The notes beneath the pieces are model-generated. The model was not told the origin of the DNA, did not search any database, and worked only from the letters and a program-made list of their open reading frames with translations. From Rhynchopus sp. YZ270_cl-10 (taxonomy: Eukaryota; Euglenozoa; Diplonemea; Diplonemida; Diplonemidae), in contig OZ037873.1 in NCBI GenBank assembly GCA_964035575.1, positions 868,001-932,000 of the forward strand: 64,000 nt of DNA, in the 5' to 3' direction. Shown piece after piece: positions 10,174 through 19,613 of this stretch; the stretch's first letter is position 1; every line of letters begins with the position of its first letter. The position numbers and the translations under genes are program-made.

Positions 10174-10496
10174 AAAATCAGAAAAAATCTTTACTTTTGT
10201 TTGGCTTTTAGCCTCCCCCCTCCCCCTTTGCCTATTGGTTTTATTTTATTTTATTTTTAGAATTAGAGTGTACAGCTAGGTAGGACCAGACGTCGTTAAC
10301 AGCTATGAACCAAAGAGGTTCTCAGTGTCGTCGGCCAAGCCCCTTCACCAAAAAAGACTACAACAAGAAAACAAACACACAGAAAAAAAAGTAAAAGAAT
10401 GCCCTTCCTCAGTCCGGAAGTATCACCTCAACCGGTCACACCTGCCGTAAAATAGAGAGAGGTTACAGAATACAGATTATTAAAAAGTCGAAAAAA

Positions 10497-10666
10497 AAAG
10501 AAGGATTATATTTTGTGTAACCAAATATCAGCCTTTTTGTTTTCGGCTAGCCAACTCTGCAACCGATTCAGAAATCATGAGAGATGATTTCTGCAACCGA
10601 CTCACAAATCATGTGATATGATTACAATGTTATGCAAAACGTGACCATGACATTTAAAAATTTCTC
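10497..10666 (+). repeat. Split direct repeat A1
   Basis: This 170-bp repeat, beginning AAAGAAGGATTATATTTTG, is identical by eye to A2. It contains two imperfect tandem units of 34 bp starting TCTGCAACCGA, and a hairpin with arms CAGAAATCAT/ATGATTTCTG. It forms the left end of the retroelement. Confidence 0.85.
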
Positions 10667-11346
10667 ACTGTTTTGTATATCCTACGGTTTGCCTAGGTGG
10701 TAGAGACTAGTCAACCCCCCCTCCCCTCTTCCTCAAGGAAAGAAAGAAAGCCTCCCCCCTCCCATTTCGCGGTTGGGCGTCTCCCACCCCATCCTCTTCG
10801 CTTTGTTCCTCCGGTGTCTGCTGCGCGTGTTCTGGTTTGAGTTATCTGTGTGATTGGGGTTCTATTGCCGAGTCATGGCACGTGTGCTGCCTGATGGGTG
10901 TCTTCCTTATCAGACGGTTCCTAACAGTTTTTCTGACCGCAGGTGCGGTTCACGAGTGCCTTGACATGGGTGCTACGACTTCTTCTGGCTGTGACGGGTT
11001 TTTGTGTGTTGTGTGTTTCTTTGCTGTGGTGGTGCCTACACACGTGTGGCTTGTGTTTATCTTGTTAACCTCTGCAGACTGATTCTATGTGCCCTGTGTT
11101 GTGTGTCTCCAGTCTCCTCCTCTTCTATGTCGTCTTGCTTGCCTCATCTTCTCCGTAATTGTTGTGTCTGAGGTGTCTGTGGTATGTATCTCTCATCTGG
11201 TAAATAGATATGGGTACTCGAGCTCCTTCCTTTCATGAGTGCTTCATCGAGTACCTACTGTTCCCTGCCGGTGGGCTCTTCCTTGCGCGTCTGTCTGCCT
11301 GCTTAGTTCTCGAGTACCTACTCTTAGTTACGTGGTGTGTATCGGG

Positions 11347-11633
11347 TAGCGTTGGTATAAATAATTCCCGCCGCCTATCCATAGGTGTAGCGTTGGTATA
11401 AATAAGTCCCGCCGCCTATCCATAGGTGTAGCGTTGGTATAAATAAGTCCCGCCGCCTATCCATAGGTGTAGCGTTGGTATAAATAATTCCCGCCGCCTA
11501 TCCATAGGTGTAGCGTTGGTATAAATAAGTCCCGCCGCCTATCCATAGGTGTAGCGTTGGTATAAATAAGTCCCGCCGCCTATCCATAGGTGTAGCGTTG
11601 GTATAAATAAGTCCCGCCGCCTATCCATAGGTG
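11347..11633 (+). repeat. Seven 41-bp tandem units, each with a TATAAATA box
   Basis: There are exactly seven 41-bp units, starting at 11347, 11388, 11429, 11470, 11511, 11552 and 11593, followed by a truncated eighth. Each reads TAGCGTTGGTATAAATAA, then GTCCCGCCGCCTATCC and ATAGGTG, with one variable position. The regular TATA-box-like motif resembles promoter monomer arrays of some retrotransposons. It lies inside the retroelement fossil. Confidence 0.9.
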
Positions 11634-12229
11634 TAACGTTGAAGATCTGTGTGTTTCTCGGGGGCCGGTCCTTGACCATGCGCCGATGCGTTCTGTACTC
11701 TGTCCGTGTGGTCGGTCCTGCCCGTGGTACCTCTATCCTCTGTGTGTGTCGTATACCCTTTCCTACCGTGGTGATCAGGTCTGCCTGTCCCCCTTGCGGT
11801 TCTTGGTCGTCTGGGTGTGTGGTCATGAGTATGTCTTCTACCTTCAGTCCTCTTCTTCCCTTGCCTGTCTTGTTCGCCGAGTTCTTTCCTGTCTCTGTTG
11901 CATCTGTCGGGTCTGAGGTGTCTATGTGGTGTGCGATACCTTGGCTGGAACAGCGCATCTTCGTACCCACGCACGTGGAGGATCCTGCTGCGCTACCACC
12001 CGCGACCCGGCTACGGAATACGACGTCTGCCCCTGCTGTACCCAACACGCATGCGTCTGCTGCCCCGAGTGCGCCTTCCCCAAGTACGGCTCCATCTGTG
12101 CTGTGCACCCGTGCGACGAGCACCAGTGCGATGCTGTAGGTGCTGTAGTGCCGCTGGGATCTTTCTGCGTCAGCCAAGAGTGATGTATGGAGGCATCGAC
12201 CGGTACGAGGCCAGGCACCTTACGCAGTG

Positions 12230-12560
12230 GATGTACGGACACGACGCTCAGTTGAGGCTACGTGCCGGTGGTGTGTCTGTGTTCGGGATTATGGCCGCTT
12301 GGACTTCCGCAGTTTCCGGGTTGACGAGGCTGTGGTCGCTTGTGAGTGAGCCGGTGAGGGCACTGCATGAACCTGATGCTGGGCAGGATCCTTCTGTGCC
12401 GTGCATCTTCTACGGGCCGTACTTGTCTGCGAAGCAGGTGGTGGTTTCAACGACGCCTCTCAGTGTGGCGATGGCAGTGATAGCCGACTATGCGTACGAT
12501 GTTCCCTGTGTGTGGCTCGACGCATACCGCTACGTGAGTTCGTGTGTAATAGGATCTGCT
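12230..12560 (+). repeat. Internal diverged duplication in the retroelement, copy a
   Basis: This segment shares with 13240-13600 blocks such as GTTGTGGTCGCTTGTG (here GCTGTGGTCGCTTGTG) and CATGAACCTGA.GCTGGGCA. The two copies are diverged, unlike the identical A and B repeats, so the duplication is older than the last mobilisation of the ends. A cysteine-rich reading occurs just upstream at about 12030-12130. Confidence 0.6.
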
Positions 12561-13239
12561 TGATTTGTGATGGTGTCTTCAATCTATTCCTCTTCCCACT
12601 ATGCCTCGTCTTGTTCGCCTCGTTCTCTCCGGTACCCCTTTGCGTCTGTCGGGTCTGAGGAGTCTAAGTGTTGTGTGATCTCTTGTGTCGTAGGTGGCTA
12701 GGCGTGTGAGGCTTGCGTCCATCTTATGATCTTTAATGACACACTGCCGCTAGTTCTTTGCATTTCACGTTTCATTGATCTGAGCCACGCAGTGTTTTCC
12801 GAATGGTTTGTGAGTCGTGTAGTATCTTCGGATTCTTCCTCTCAGTTCGTCCGACTGACTGTTGGTGTGTGACCCTGTCCGAACCAAGAGAGTCTTGGTT
12901 ATTTGAGTATTTAACTTCCACATAGTTGTTTTTCCATCTGTGCGAGTAGAACCCTCGCCGAGCCAAGAGTGTCTGGGTGGCTTGAGATTCAGAAGAATTT
13001 CTCTCTATTCGCCGAGCTGCCTGTGTGTGCTATGAACTCTGTCCAAGTCTGAGTTCTCTGGGTTCTTGTGACAGGATGCTCCTCCTTCTTGGGGGCTGTC
13101 TACCTGGTGTTGGGTGTCTATGATATGTTGCTGTTCCTGCCCCTGCCAGTTCGCCTTTCCGGTATGTCTTGCGACGCTTCGTCGTGGCTCAGTGCCGCGC
13201 CTGGACGCCAGAGCGATCCTGCTTGTGTATGGTGGCAGC

Positions 13240-13600
13240 ACGGACATTGCGGCGATGTGGTAGGAGCCTCCGTGTTTTTGCCGCTTAGTTGAGGCTCCGT
13301 GCCGATGTCGTGTCTGTGTGTGGGATTGCGAGGCGCCGCTTAGTCTTCCGTACTTTCCGGTCTGACAACGGCAATGAGGTTGTGGTCGCTTGTGGGCGGG
13401 CCGGTGAAGGCACTTCATGAACCTGACGCTGGGCAAGGTTCCTTCTATGCCGATCGCCTTCTGCGTGACGAACAAGAAGTCTGCTAGCAGAGGATTCGTG
13501 GTTCAACGATGCTTCTCAGTGTGCGCGACGGCGGTGGTAGCCTCCTGTGAGTGTGTGTTTTTATGCGTATGGCACGATACAGACCTGCTGCGTGAGTCCG
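13240..13600 (+). repeat. Internal diverged duplication in the retroelement, copy b
   Basis: This is the partner of 12230-12560. Shared blocks occur in the same order and orientation with many differences. It supports repeated growth of the interior by local duplication. Confidence 0.55.
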
Positions 13601-13771
13601 TGTGCGACACGCTGGATACCTATGTTACGGACGCCGCGGACCCTTGCCGTGCGGATTTCTCCCTCGTATACCGCTGCTTCTTCTGACTCCCTGACATCAT
13701 TGCTCCGTCGTTCTCGTCCTTCCGATGAACTCCTCACCTGCGTTGGGATATGAAAGCCAGAGATCTGCGTT

Positions 13772-13960
13772 GGGGATTTCATTATCTCTGAAGCTTTCTG
13801 GATTTCTCAAATTATCGTAGCGGTTCAGATCTCGAAATTTCATCTGAAAGAATTTCAGTGACGAGATCAAAACACGCACGATTTTTCCCATCGCAGTTGA
13901 GCGATTCGGTAAGCTCAATCAAGCAAACAAAAGGTTAAAGAGGTAGGCGTTACGAAAACA
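13772..13960 (+). repeat. Split direct repeat B1
   Basis: This 189-bp repeat begins GGGGATTTCATTATCTCTG and ends GGCGTTACGAAAACA. It is identical by eye to B2 (15550-15738) and abuts A2 with no gap. Confidence 0.85.
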
Positions 13961-14130
13961 AAAGAAGGATTATATTTTGTGTAACCAAATATCAGCCTTT
14001 TTGTTTTCGGCTAGCCAACTCTGCAACCGATTCAGAAATCATGAGAGATGATTTCTGCAACCGACTCACAAATCATGTGATATGATTACAATGTTATGCA
14101 AAACGTGACCATGACATTTAAAAATTTCTC
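13961..14130 (+). repeat. Split direct repeat A2
   Basis: Second copy of A, identical by eye to A1. The B1-A2 junction is what a joined-end circular intermediate of a tyrosine-recombinase retroelement would contain. Confidence 0.85.
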
Positions 14131-15549
14131 CCGCCCACCCACACCTGAGTAACTCTCTACGGTATCATGGTTCACGTTTCTCTTCGCTGCACTCTCGTGG
14201 TGCAGATACGCCTGCGTTGCCTTCGTTGACGGGCACATCCTTCCCGGGTAATTTCGTGGTGTCTGCCCTCTCCTTATCTGCCATCACGGTACCGCACATT
14301 CCCTCCCGCACTTCGGAGTGGTCTTCGCGTGGATCCTCCCATTCCTCGGCTGACCTAGCTAGTGAACGCGCGTGATATACTTTGTCGACTACGCTTGCTT
14401 CCATGGAGAAGTCTTCCTCTTCACCTGGCCTACACTGACTAGCTGACCTGCTGGATGGGCGCCAGACTGTCTGGATGGAGACCTCCGTTTGGCCCCGTAG
14501 AGGTAGTTCACACTGGGCGTATTCATGGTGACGATGTACACCGCGTTGTCCATCCTCGTTTACGGCTGGTCGTCATCGCGAGGAGCTGAAGGTGCACACC
14601 GCAGTTTTCGCTACGATTGGCTGCCCTGCGGGTGTCTTCAGCGCGGAGCGTCTCAAAGAGAAGCGGATCCGTGTGCACGATTCTACATGTCGCTGAAGGT
14701 GTAGGACGCTGCTGCTGCTGTAGAGATGGCGCGTTCATCTAGGGTGCATGGATAAGAGACAGGCACTTTTTCCGCCGTAGCTTGGGAATGTGTGGCAGTC
14801 GGTTGTAGGGATTTGTGCTGTACATCGCTGCCACCACTGAGCGGGCCGTCCTTATCACGATCTACCAGGAAGTGCGCTGCATCGAGGCTATGTGTACTAG
14901 CTGCTTACTGACGGTAGGCTTGCGCTCCTCCCCGAGATGCGTCACTTCAAGTTTGCGGATCGACCACATCTACGACGTGCAAGGGCAATGTATCGCCAGA
15001 GGGTTTAGATAGGCATTGTCTGCGATCTTGGATAAACGGTATGGCGAAGAGGCGCAGGGTTGTGGCTGCTTCTTTGGAAAGAGGCTCGCCAATACGTGAA
15101 AGGACTACGGTGAGCTGTCGCATGCGTCGTATTTACTTGCCTTTGGACAGGTCTCATAGAAAACGAACAACTCTCTGTCTATATCACGTCTTGAGAGGTT
15201 CGCAGACGCTGGCAGGTACGAACCCTTGAACAGGATTGCGGCCCTGGCTGAGTTTGCCATGACCACAGTAGTTCCTTGAAGTGCCGCAAGTTTATATTGG
15301 TCACGTGGCTATCGAAATCCATCTCTTCACGGCTCCAGGTTCGCTATGTACTGTCGGACGTCTTCCTGCTCCGGAGCAGTGAAGAGTCCTCTGCAGGACA
15401 TTCTCACGGAGGTCCCCCCCCCCAACTGCGCTCATACGGATTAGGGCCGGCGGGACACGCTGTTCGATGTGTCAAGGTTCTCTAGATTCAAACATTTCAT
15501 GGATAACCAGCTTCATTACCTTATATGATTATGTTTTCGCGCCCACCCT

Positions 15550-15738
15550 GGGGATTTCATTATCTCTGAAGCTTTCTGGATTTCTCAAATTATCGTAGCG
15601 GTTCAGATCTCGAAATTTCATCTGAAAGAATTTCAGTGACGAGATCAAAACACGCACGATTTTTCCCATCGCAGTTGAGCGATTCGGTAAGCTCAATCAA
15701 GCAAACAAAAGGTTAAAGAGGTAGGCGTTACGAAAACA
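15550..15738 (+). repeat. Split direct repeat B2
   Basis: Right-end copy of B, identical by eye to B1, followed directly by a run of about 25 A residues and then the AATCACAA-type simple repeat. Confidence 0.85.
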
Positions 15739-16424
15739 AAAAAAAAAAAAAAAAAAAAAAAAGAAAAAATCACAACAAATCACAACAAATCACAACAAAT
15801 CACACAAAAGAAATACAAAAAATCACAAAAAAAAAATCCTATTCACAACAAATCACAAAAAATCACAAAAATCACAAAAAATCACAAGCAATCACAAAAA
15901 AAAAATCCTATTCACAAACAATCACAAAAAATCACAAACAAAAAATCTTATTCACAAAAAATCACACAAAATCACAAAAAATAAATCCTATTCACAAAAA
16001 ATCACAAACAATCACAAAAAAATCACAAAAAATCACAAAAAGTGGATGTGATTCTTTTTGATTTTTTGTGATTTTTTGTGATTTTTTGTGAATAGGATTT
16101 TTTTTTTGTGATTACTTGTGATTTTTTGTGAATAGGATTTATTTTTTGTGATTTTGTGTGATTTTTTGTGAATAAGATTTTTTGTTTGTGATTGTTTGTG
16201 ATTTTTTGTGAATAGGATTTTTTTTTTGTGATTGCTTGTGATTTTTGTGATTTTTTGTGATCGTTTGTGATTTTTTGCGAATAGGATTTATTTTTTGTGA
16301 TTACTTGTGATTTTTTGTGAATAGGATTTATTTTTTGTGATTTTGTGTGATTTTTTGTGAATAAGATTTTTTGTTTGTGATTGTTTGTGATTTTTTGTGA
16401 ATAGGATTTATTTTTTGTGATTGC
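15739..16424. repeat. Large A/T-rich hairpin of AATCACAA-type repeats
   Basis: The left half (about 15770-16045) is made of AATCACAAAAA units with interspersed TCCTATTCACAA. The right half (about 16050-16430) is largely the reverse complement (TTGTGAATAGGATTTTTT, TGTGATTTTTTGTG). The whole can fold into a hairpin with arms of several hundred bases. A related, mostly non-inverted array lies at 62260-62775. Confidence 0.8.
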
Positions 16425-16461
16425 TTGTGAATATTGTTGTTGCGGGCACCCGGATCTCCCC
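16425..16461 (-). repeat. Outer inverted repeat of the 10-16 kb island, right copy
   Basis: Exact reverse complement of 10137-10173. Outside it the sequences differ, apart from a short hairpin (CCCACCTTCGGGTGGC) at about 16477-16492. Confidence 0.75.
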
Positions 16462-17567
16462 AATACCCGGACTTTCCCACCTTCGGGTGGCATTTTGTGA
16501 AAATAGCCAACCTTTTTTTATATAGAGGTACACTGTCACGAGAGGGCTTTGTATTTCAACTCTACTTTTTTAAAGACCACATAGCTAGGGTCCACGAGAG
16601 GGCTGTTGTATTTCAAGTCGACCCTTTTTTTTTTTTCCAAACCGGGTTTTCGCCAGGGGAGTTTAAAAGTTTTGATTTTTTTCAAAAAAATCGGTTTGAG
16701 GTAAAAAATCGGTTTGGGCAAAAAAAAAGCGAATTCCGAGCTTTCTCGCCCCCCCACGGGCCCCACCCCCCACCCTTCATCCCTTAACAACTTTTTTCGA
16801 TTTCTGTTCCTTTTTTAAAAATTTTCTTACAAAAAGTGAATTTTTGAGGCGGGTTGTAAATAGCAAGAATTTCGTTTTGCTGATCATTAACGCTCCCTCT
16901 TGATGGTGGTTGATGTGCGCAAAGATCTGAACAGAAACGAACAGGCACCCACGAACAGAACGCAACGAACGCATCCAACACAACGCAACCGATCTGAATG
17001 CATCGAACGGAACCCAAGCAACGCAACGAGTGGTTACAAACCGCAGCCCACCTTCGGTACCCCGCAAGTGCGTTTCCGGCGCCACATACCCGGGTCTGGG
17101 CCCAAAAAACCGGGTTTTGGGCTGAAACTCGTGGTTTTCGGTGAAAAACGCCCGTTTTGCCTTAAGGAACGCACGTTTCTAAAGCGTTTCCCACGTAAAC
17201 TCGCGACACGAAAGTAGGAATTAAAAACAAATCTCTCAGAAAACTGTATTCTAAATACCTCATTTTTTTGGCCCAATCTTTCCAACGCCAAAAAAATCTT
17301 ACACTTTGGTGCCTCTGCGTGAAATGTCGATTTTTGGTGGACCCCTTATGGTGTTTTAGGTACAGGGTGCGTAGCAAAAGCAACCTTAAAAACCTTAACA
17401 CAGAGTGTTAAGGAATTTTTGAGGGATGGGGTTATCCCAGGGCCTCACTTCCCCTTCCTCTCTCACTCATGTTTGGCTTCTCCGAGCTCCGTCCGTCAAA
17501 TGGTGGGGTCACATTATCTGCAAAAACAGGATTTTTCTGGCCAGAAACCCTGTTGCGAGGAAAAAAA
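16462..17567. other. Spacer with two R2 fragments
   Basis: R2 tails (TACACTGTCACGAGAGGGC... and CCACGAGAGGGCTGTTGTATTTCAA) lie at 16526-16580 and 16588-16630. A small GAACGGAACC/AACGCAACGA-type repeat occurs near 16930-17030. A short hairpin (CAGG.TTTTTCTGGCCAGAAA.CCTG) at about 17527-17553 lies next to the inverted-repeat element. No gene is supported. Confidence 0.5.
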
Positions 17568-18255
17568 TTTTTTTACCTGCGCCAGAATCTGTTTCCCGCT
17601 CCGCCACCCATTCCTTAATACATCAGCGGGACAAAAAAAAGTCATTTCTTCCCGCGCGGGAAAAAAAAAATCCCGCATTTTCCTTAGGGAATTTGCTAAG
17701 AGTTGTGAGGGATTTTTGAGGGTTTTCTTGGTTTCTGAGGGTGTCTGTGTGTTGTGTGAGGTATTTCCTGCATTCTGAGGGTGTTTGGGTGTGTGTTTGT
17801 GTGGAATACAGAAATATATCCGTTCCGCTTGATCAGATCTCAACCGTTTGTTGCATTGCACGCTTCCACAGGGGTTGGGAGACTCGCAGTAGGATCAGTC
17901 TTTCTTCTGCACAATGTTGATGACTCAAGGAACTCGCCACTACGTGGCGAGTTCCTGAGTCATCGGAGCCTGAAACTCACCAGGAACCGGAGCACCACCG
18001 ATGCAGCTTGCCATATGGTTTCTGTTCTGAGCAGAGTTGTCCACGTAGAGCGACAGAGTTTTCTCACTTTGCCATCCGTAATGTCTCTTCAACTGTGACG
18101 ACGTCGCATCGGCATCTGCTGCAAGGCACGCACTTGTGTGTCTCAGTGTGTGGTGAGTTGTGATGTTGTGTGATTCTGTGTGTGATATACTATGGTCTCT
18201 CTAGTATAATGATTGGGTGGCGGAGCGTGAAACAAATTCTGGCGCAGGTAAAAAA
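17568..18255. mobile_element. Terminal-inverted-repeat element, copy 1
   Basis: The left end is TTTTTACCTGCGCCAGAATC, continuing TGTTTCCCGCTCCGCCACCC. The right end is the near-complement, so the inverted repeats are about 45 bp. The interior of about 590 bp is non-coding. It contains a sharp hairpin at 17919-17964 (22-bp arms with one bulge, starting GATGACTCA). A second copy, about 99% identical by eye, is at 18416-19100. This is a non-autonomous DNA transposon of unassigned family. Confidence 0.75.
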
Positions 18256-18415
18256 ACAACTTTTTATTGGTAAAAATAAGTCATTTTTCCCTTGGGATCC
18301 ATACAGCCCTCTGAACTCTTTTGTCCCTCGCTGCGCTCGGGACAAAAGCAGTTCCTCGTGCTGTATGGATCCCGCGGGAAAAATGACTTTATTTTTACCG
18401 GTAAAAAATAGTCAT
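18256..18415. repeat. Cruciform-like spacer between the two inverted-repeat elements
   Basis: The outer stem pairs TGGGATCCATACAGC with GCTGTATGGATCCC, extended by AAATAAGTCATTTTT on one side and its complement on the other. An inner hairpin pairs CTTTTGTCC with GGACAAAAG. The whole spacer is thus a nested palindrome lying exactly between two direct copies of the element. Confidence 0.75.
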
Positions 18416-19100
18416 TTTTACCTGCGCCAGAATCTGTTTCCCGCTCCGCCACCCATTCCTTAATACATCAGCGGGACAAAAAAAAGTCATTTCTTCCCGC
18501 GCGGGAAAAAAAAAATCCCGCATTTTCCTTAGGGAATTTGCTAAGAGTTGTGAGGGATTTTTGAGGGTTTTCTTGGTTTCTGAGGGTGTCTGTGTGTTGT
18601 GTGAGGTATTTCCTGCATTCTGAGGGTGTTTGGGTGTGTGTTTGTGTGGAATACAGAAATATATCCGTTCCGCTTGATCAGATCTCAACCGTTTGTTGCA
18701 TTGCACGCTTCCACAGGGGTTGGGAGACTCGCAGTAGGATCAGTCTTTCTTCTACACAATGTTGATGACTCAAGGAACTCGCCACTACGTGGCGAGTTCC
18801 TGAGTCATCGGAGCCTGAAACTCACCAGGAACCGGAGCACCACCGATGAAGCTTGCCATATGGTTTATGTTCTGAGCAGAGTTGTCCACGTAGAGCGACA
18901 TAGTTTCTCACTTTGCCATCCGTAATGTCTCTTCAACTGTGACGACGTCGCATCGGCATCTGCTGCAAGGCACGCACTTGTGTGTCTCAGTGTGTGGTGA
19001 GTTGTGATGTTGTGTGATTCTGTGTGTGATATACTATGGTCTCTCTAGTATAATGATTGGGTGGCGGAGCGTGAAACAAATTCTGGCGCAGGTAAAAAAA
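18416..19100. mobile_element. Terminal-inverted-repeat element, copy 2
   Basis: Direct repeat of 17568-18255 with only a few substitutions, including the internal hairpin at 18764-18809 and the flanking tail AACTTTTTATTGGTAAAAAT. The high identity implies a recent tandem duplication or a second recent insertion. Confidence 0.75.
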
Positions 19101-19613
19101 ACAACTTTTTATTGGTAAAAATAAGTCATTTTTTTCAAAAATCCAGATTTTCCATAGCTTTTTTTTTTTTTTTTTTTCAAAATCCTCAAACCGAATTTTT
19201 CGGTTTTTGAAACCGGTAAACCGATATTTTAAACTCCCCTGGTTTTCGCCAAAATCCACTCCTTCTTTCCCCAGATTTGGAAACCGGGTTTTTAGTACCA
19301 CGCTCCAAACCTTGTTGTCAATACAGAAAATCAACCTCATATTTCTCTAACTAAACCTTACCCAATTTTCACCCAACCACAAACCTCTAAAAAACACAAC
19401 ACAACACAGGATCGGCGGCGGGAGGGAGAACTGCACTACGGTTGAGTCTTCCCCCCTTTATTCTCCTCTATTTTGTAGCCTCAATTCGGAGCGTTACATA
19501 ACCCTCCTTCCCTACCCCTTTTACCCTCTTACCCTCTTCCCTTGAAGCTTGAGGATTAGATCTTGGAATCTTTCTTTCCCCCCTCCTTTTTTCCTCAAAA
19601 AAATACCCCTAAA
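19101..19613 (+). promoter_or_regulatory. 5' region of the GlcNAc-transferase gene
   Basis: The first part is a T-run and FGxP-like low complexity (to about 19300). From 19440 to 19610 the sequence is dominated by pyrimidine tracts (CCCTCTTACCCTCTTCCC, CTTTCTTTCCCCCCTCC), ending in an A-rich stretch at the ATG. No TATA box is clear. The T/C-rich leader is typical of genes in this window. Confidence 0.4.

Larger units (their letters stand above)
10497..15738. mobile_element. Tyrosine-recombinase (DIRS-order) retroelement fossil with split direct repeats
   Basis: Two sequences, A (170 bp) and B (189 bp), are each present twice in the same orientation, in the order A1 (10497-10666), B1 (13772-13960) directly abutting A2 (13961-14130), then B2 (15550-15738). 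This A1...B1-A2...B2 arrangement is the known split-direct-repeat layout of PAT/Ngaro/kangaroo-type elements of the DIRS order. It does not fit LTR elements or a tandem LINE pair. Both A copies look identical, as do both B copies, so the copy appears young. The interior is GC-richer than the surroundings and contains a 41-bp tandem array, diverged internal duplications and no intact long gene. A short minus-strand stretch near 15060-15260 is vaguely RNase H-like. The protein-coding part appears broken many times or replaced. B2 is followed by a poly-A run. Confidence 0.6.

Noticed and set aside
11539-12563. Overlapping 200-residue open frames on both strands
   Set aside because: They lie in GC-rich retroelement sequence and partly in the 41-bp tandem array, with no recognisable domain; a cysteine-rich stretch at about 12030-12130 was noted but is too short to assign.
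10497-15738. Two tandem LINE-type elements with shared ends and poly-A tails
   Set aside because: The exact abutment of B1 and A2 and the identity of A1/A2 and B1/B2 fit split direct repeats of one DIRS-order element better; only the right end has a poly-A run.
15990-16493. 150-residue minus-strand frame rich in Lys-Ser-Gln-Ile-Thr
   Set aside because: Translation of the AATCACAA-type simple repeat.
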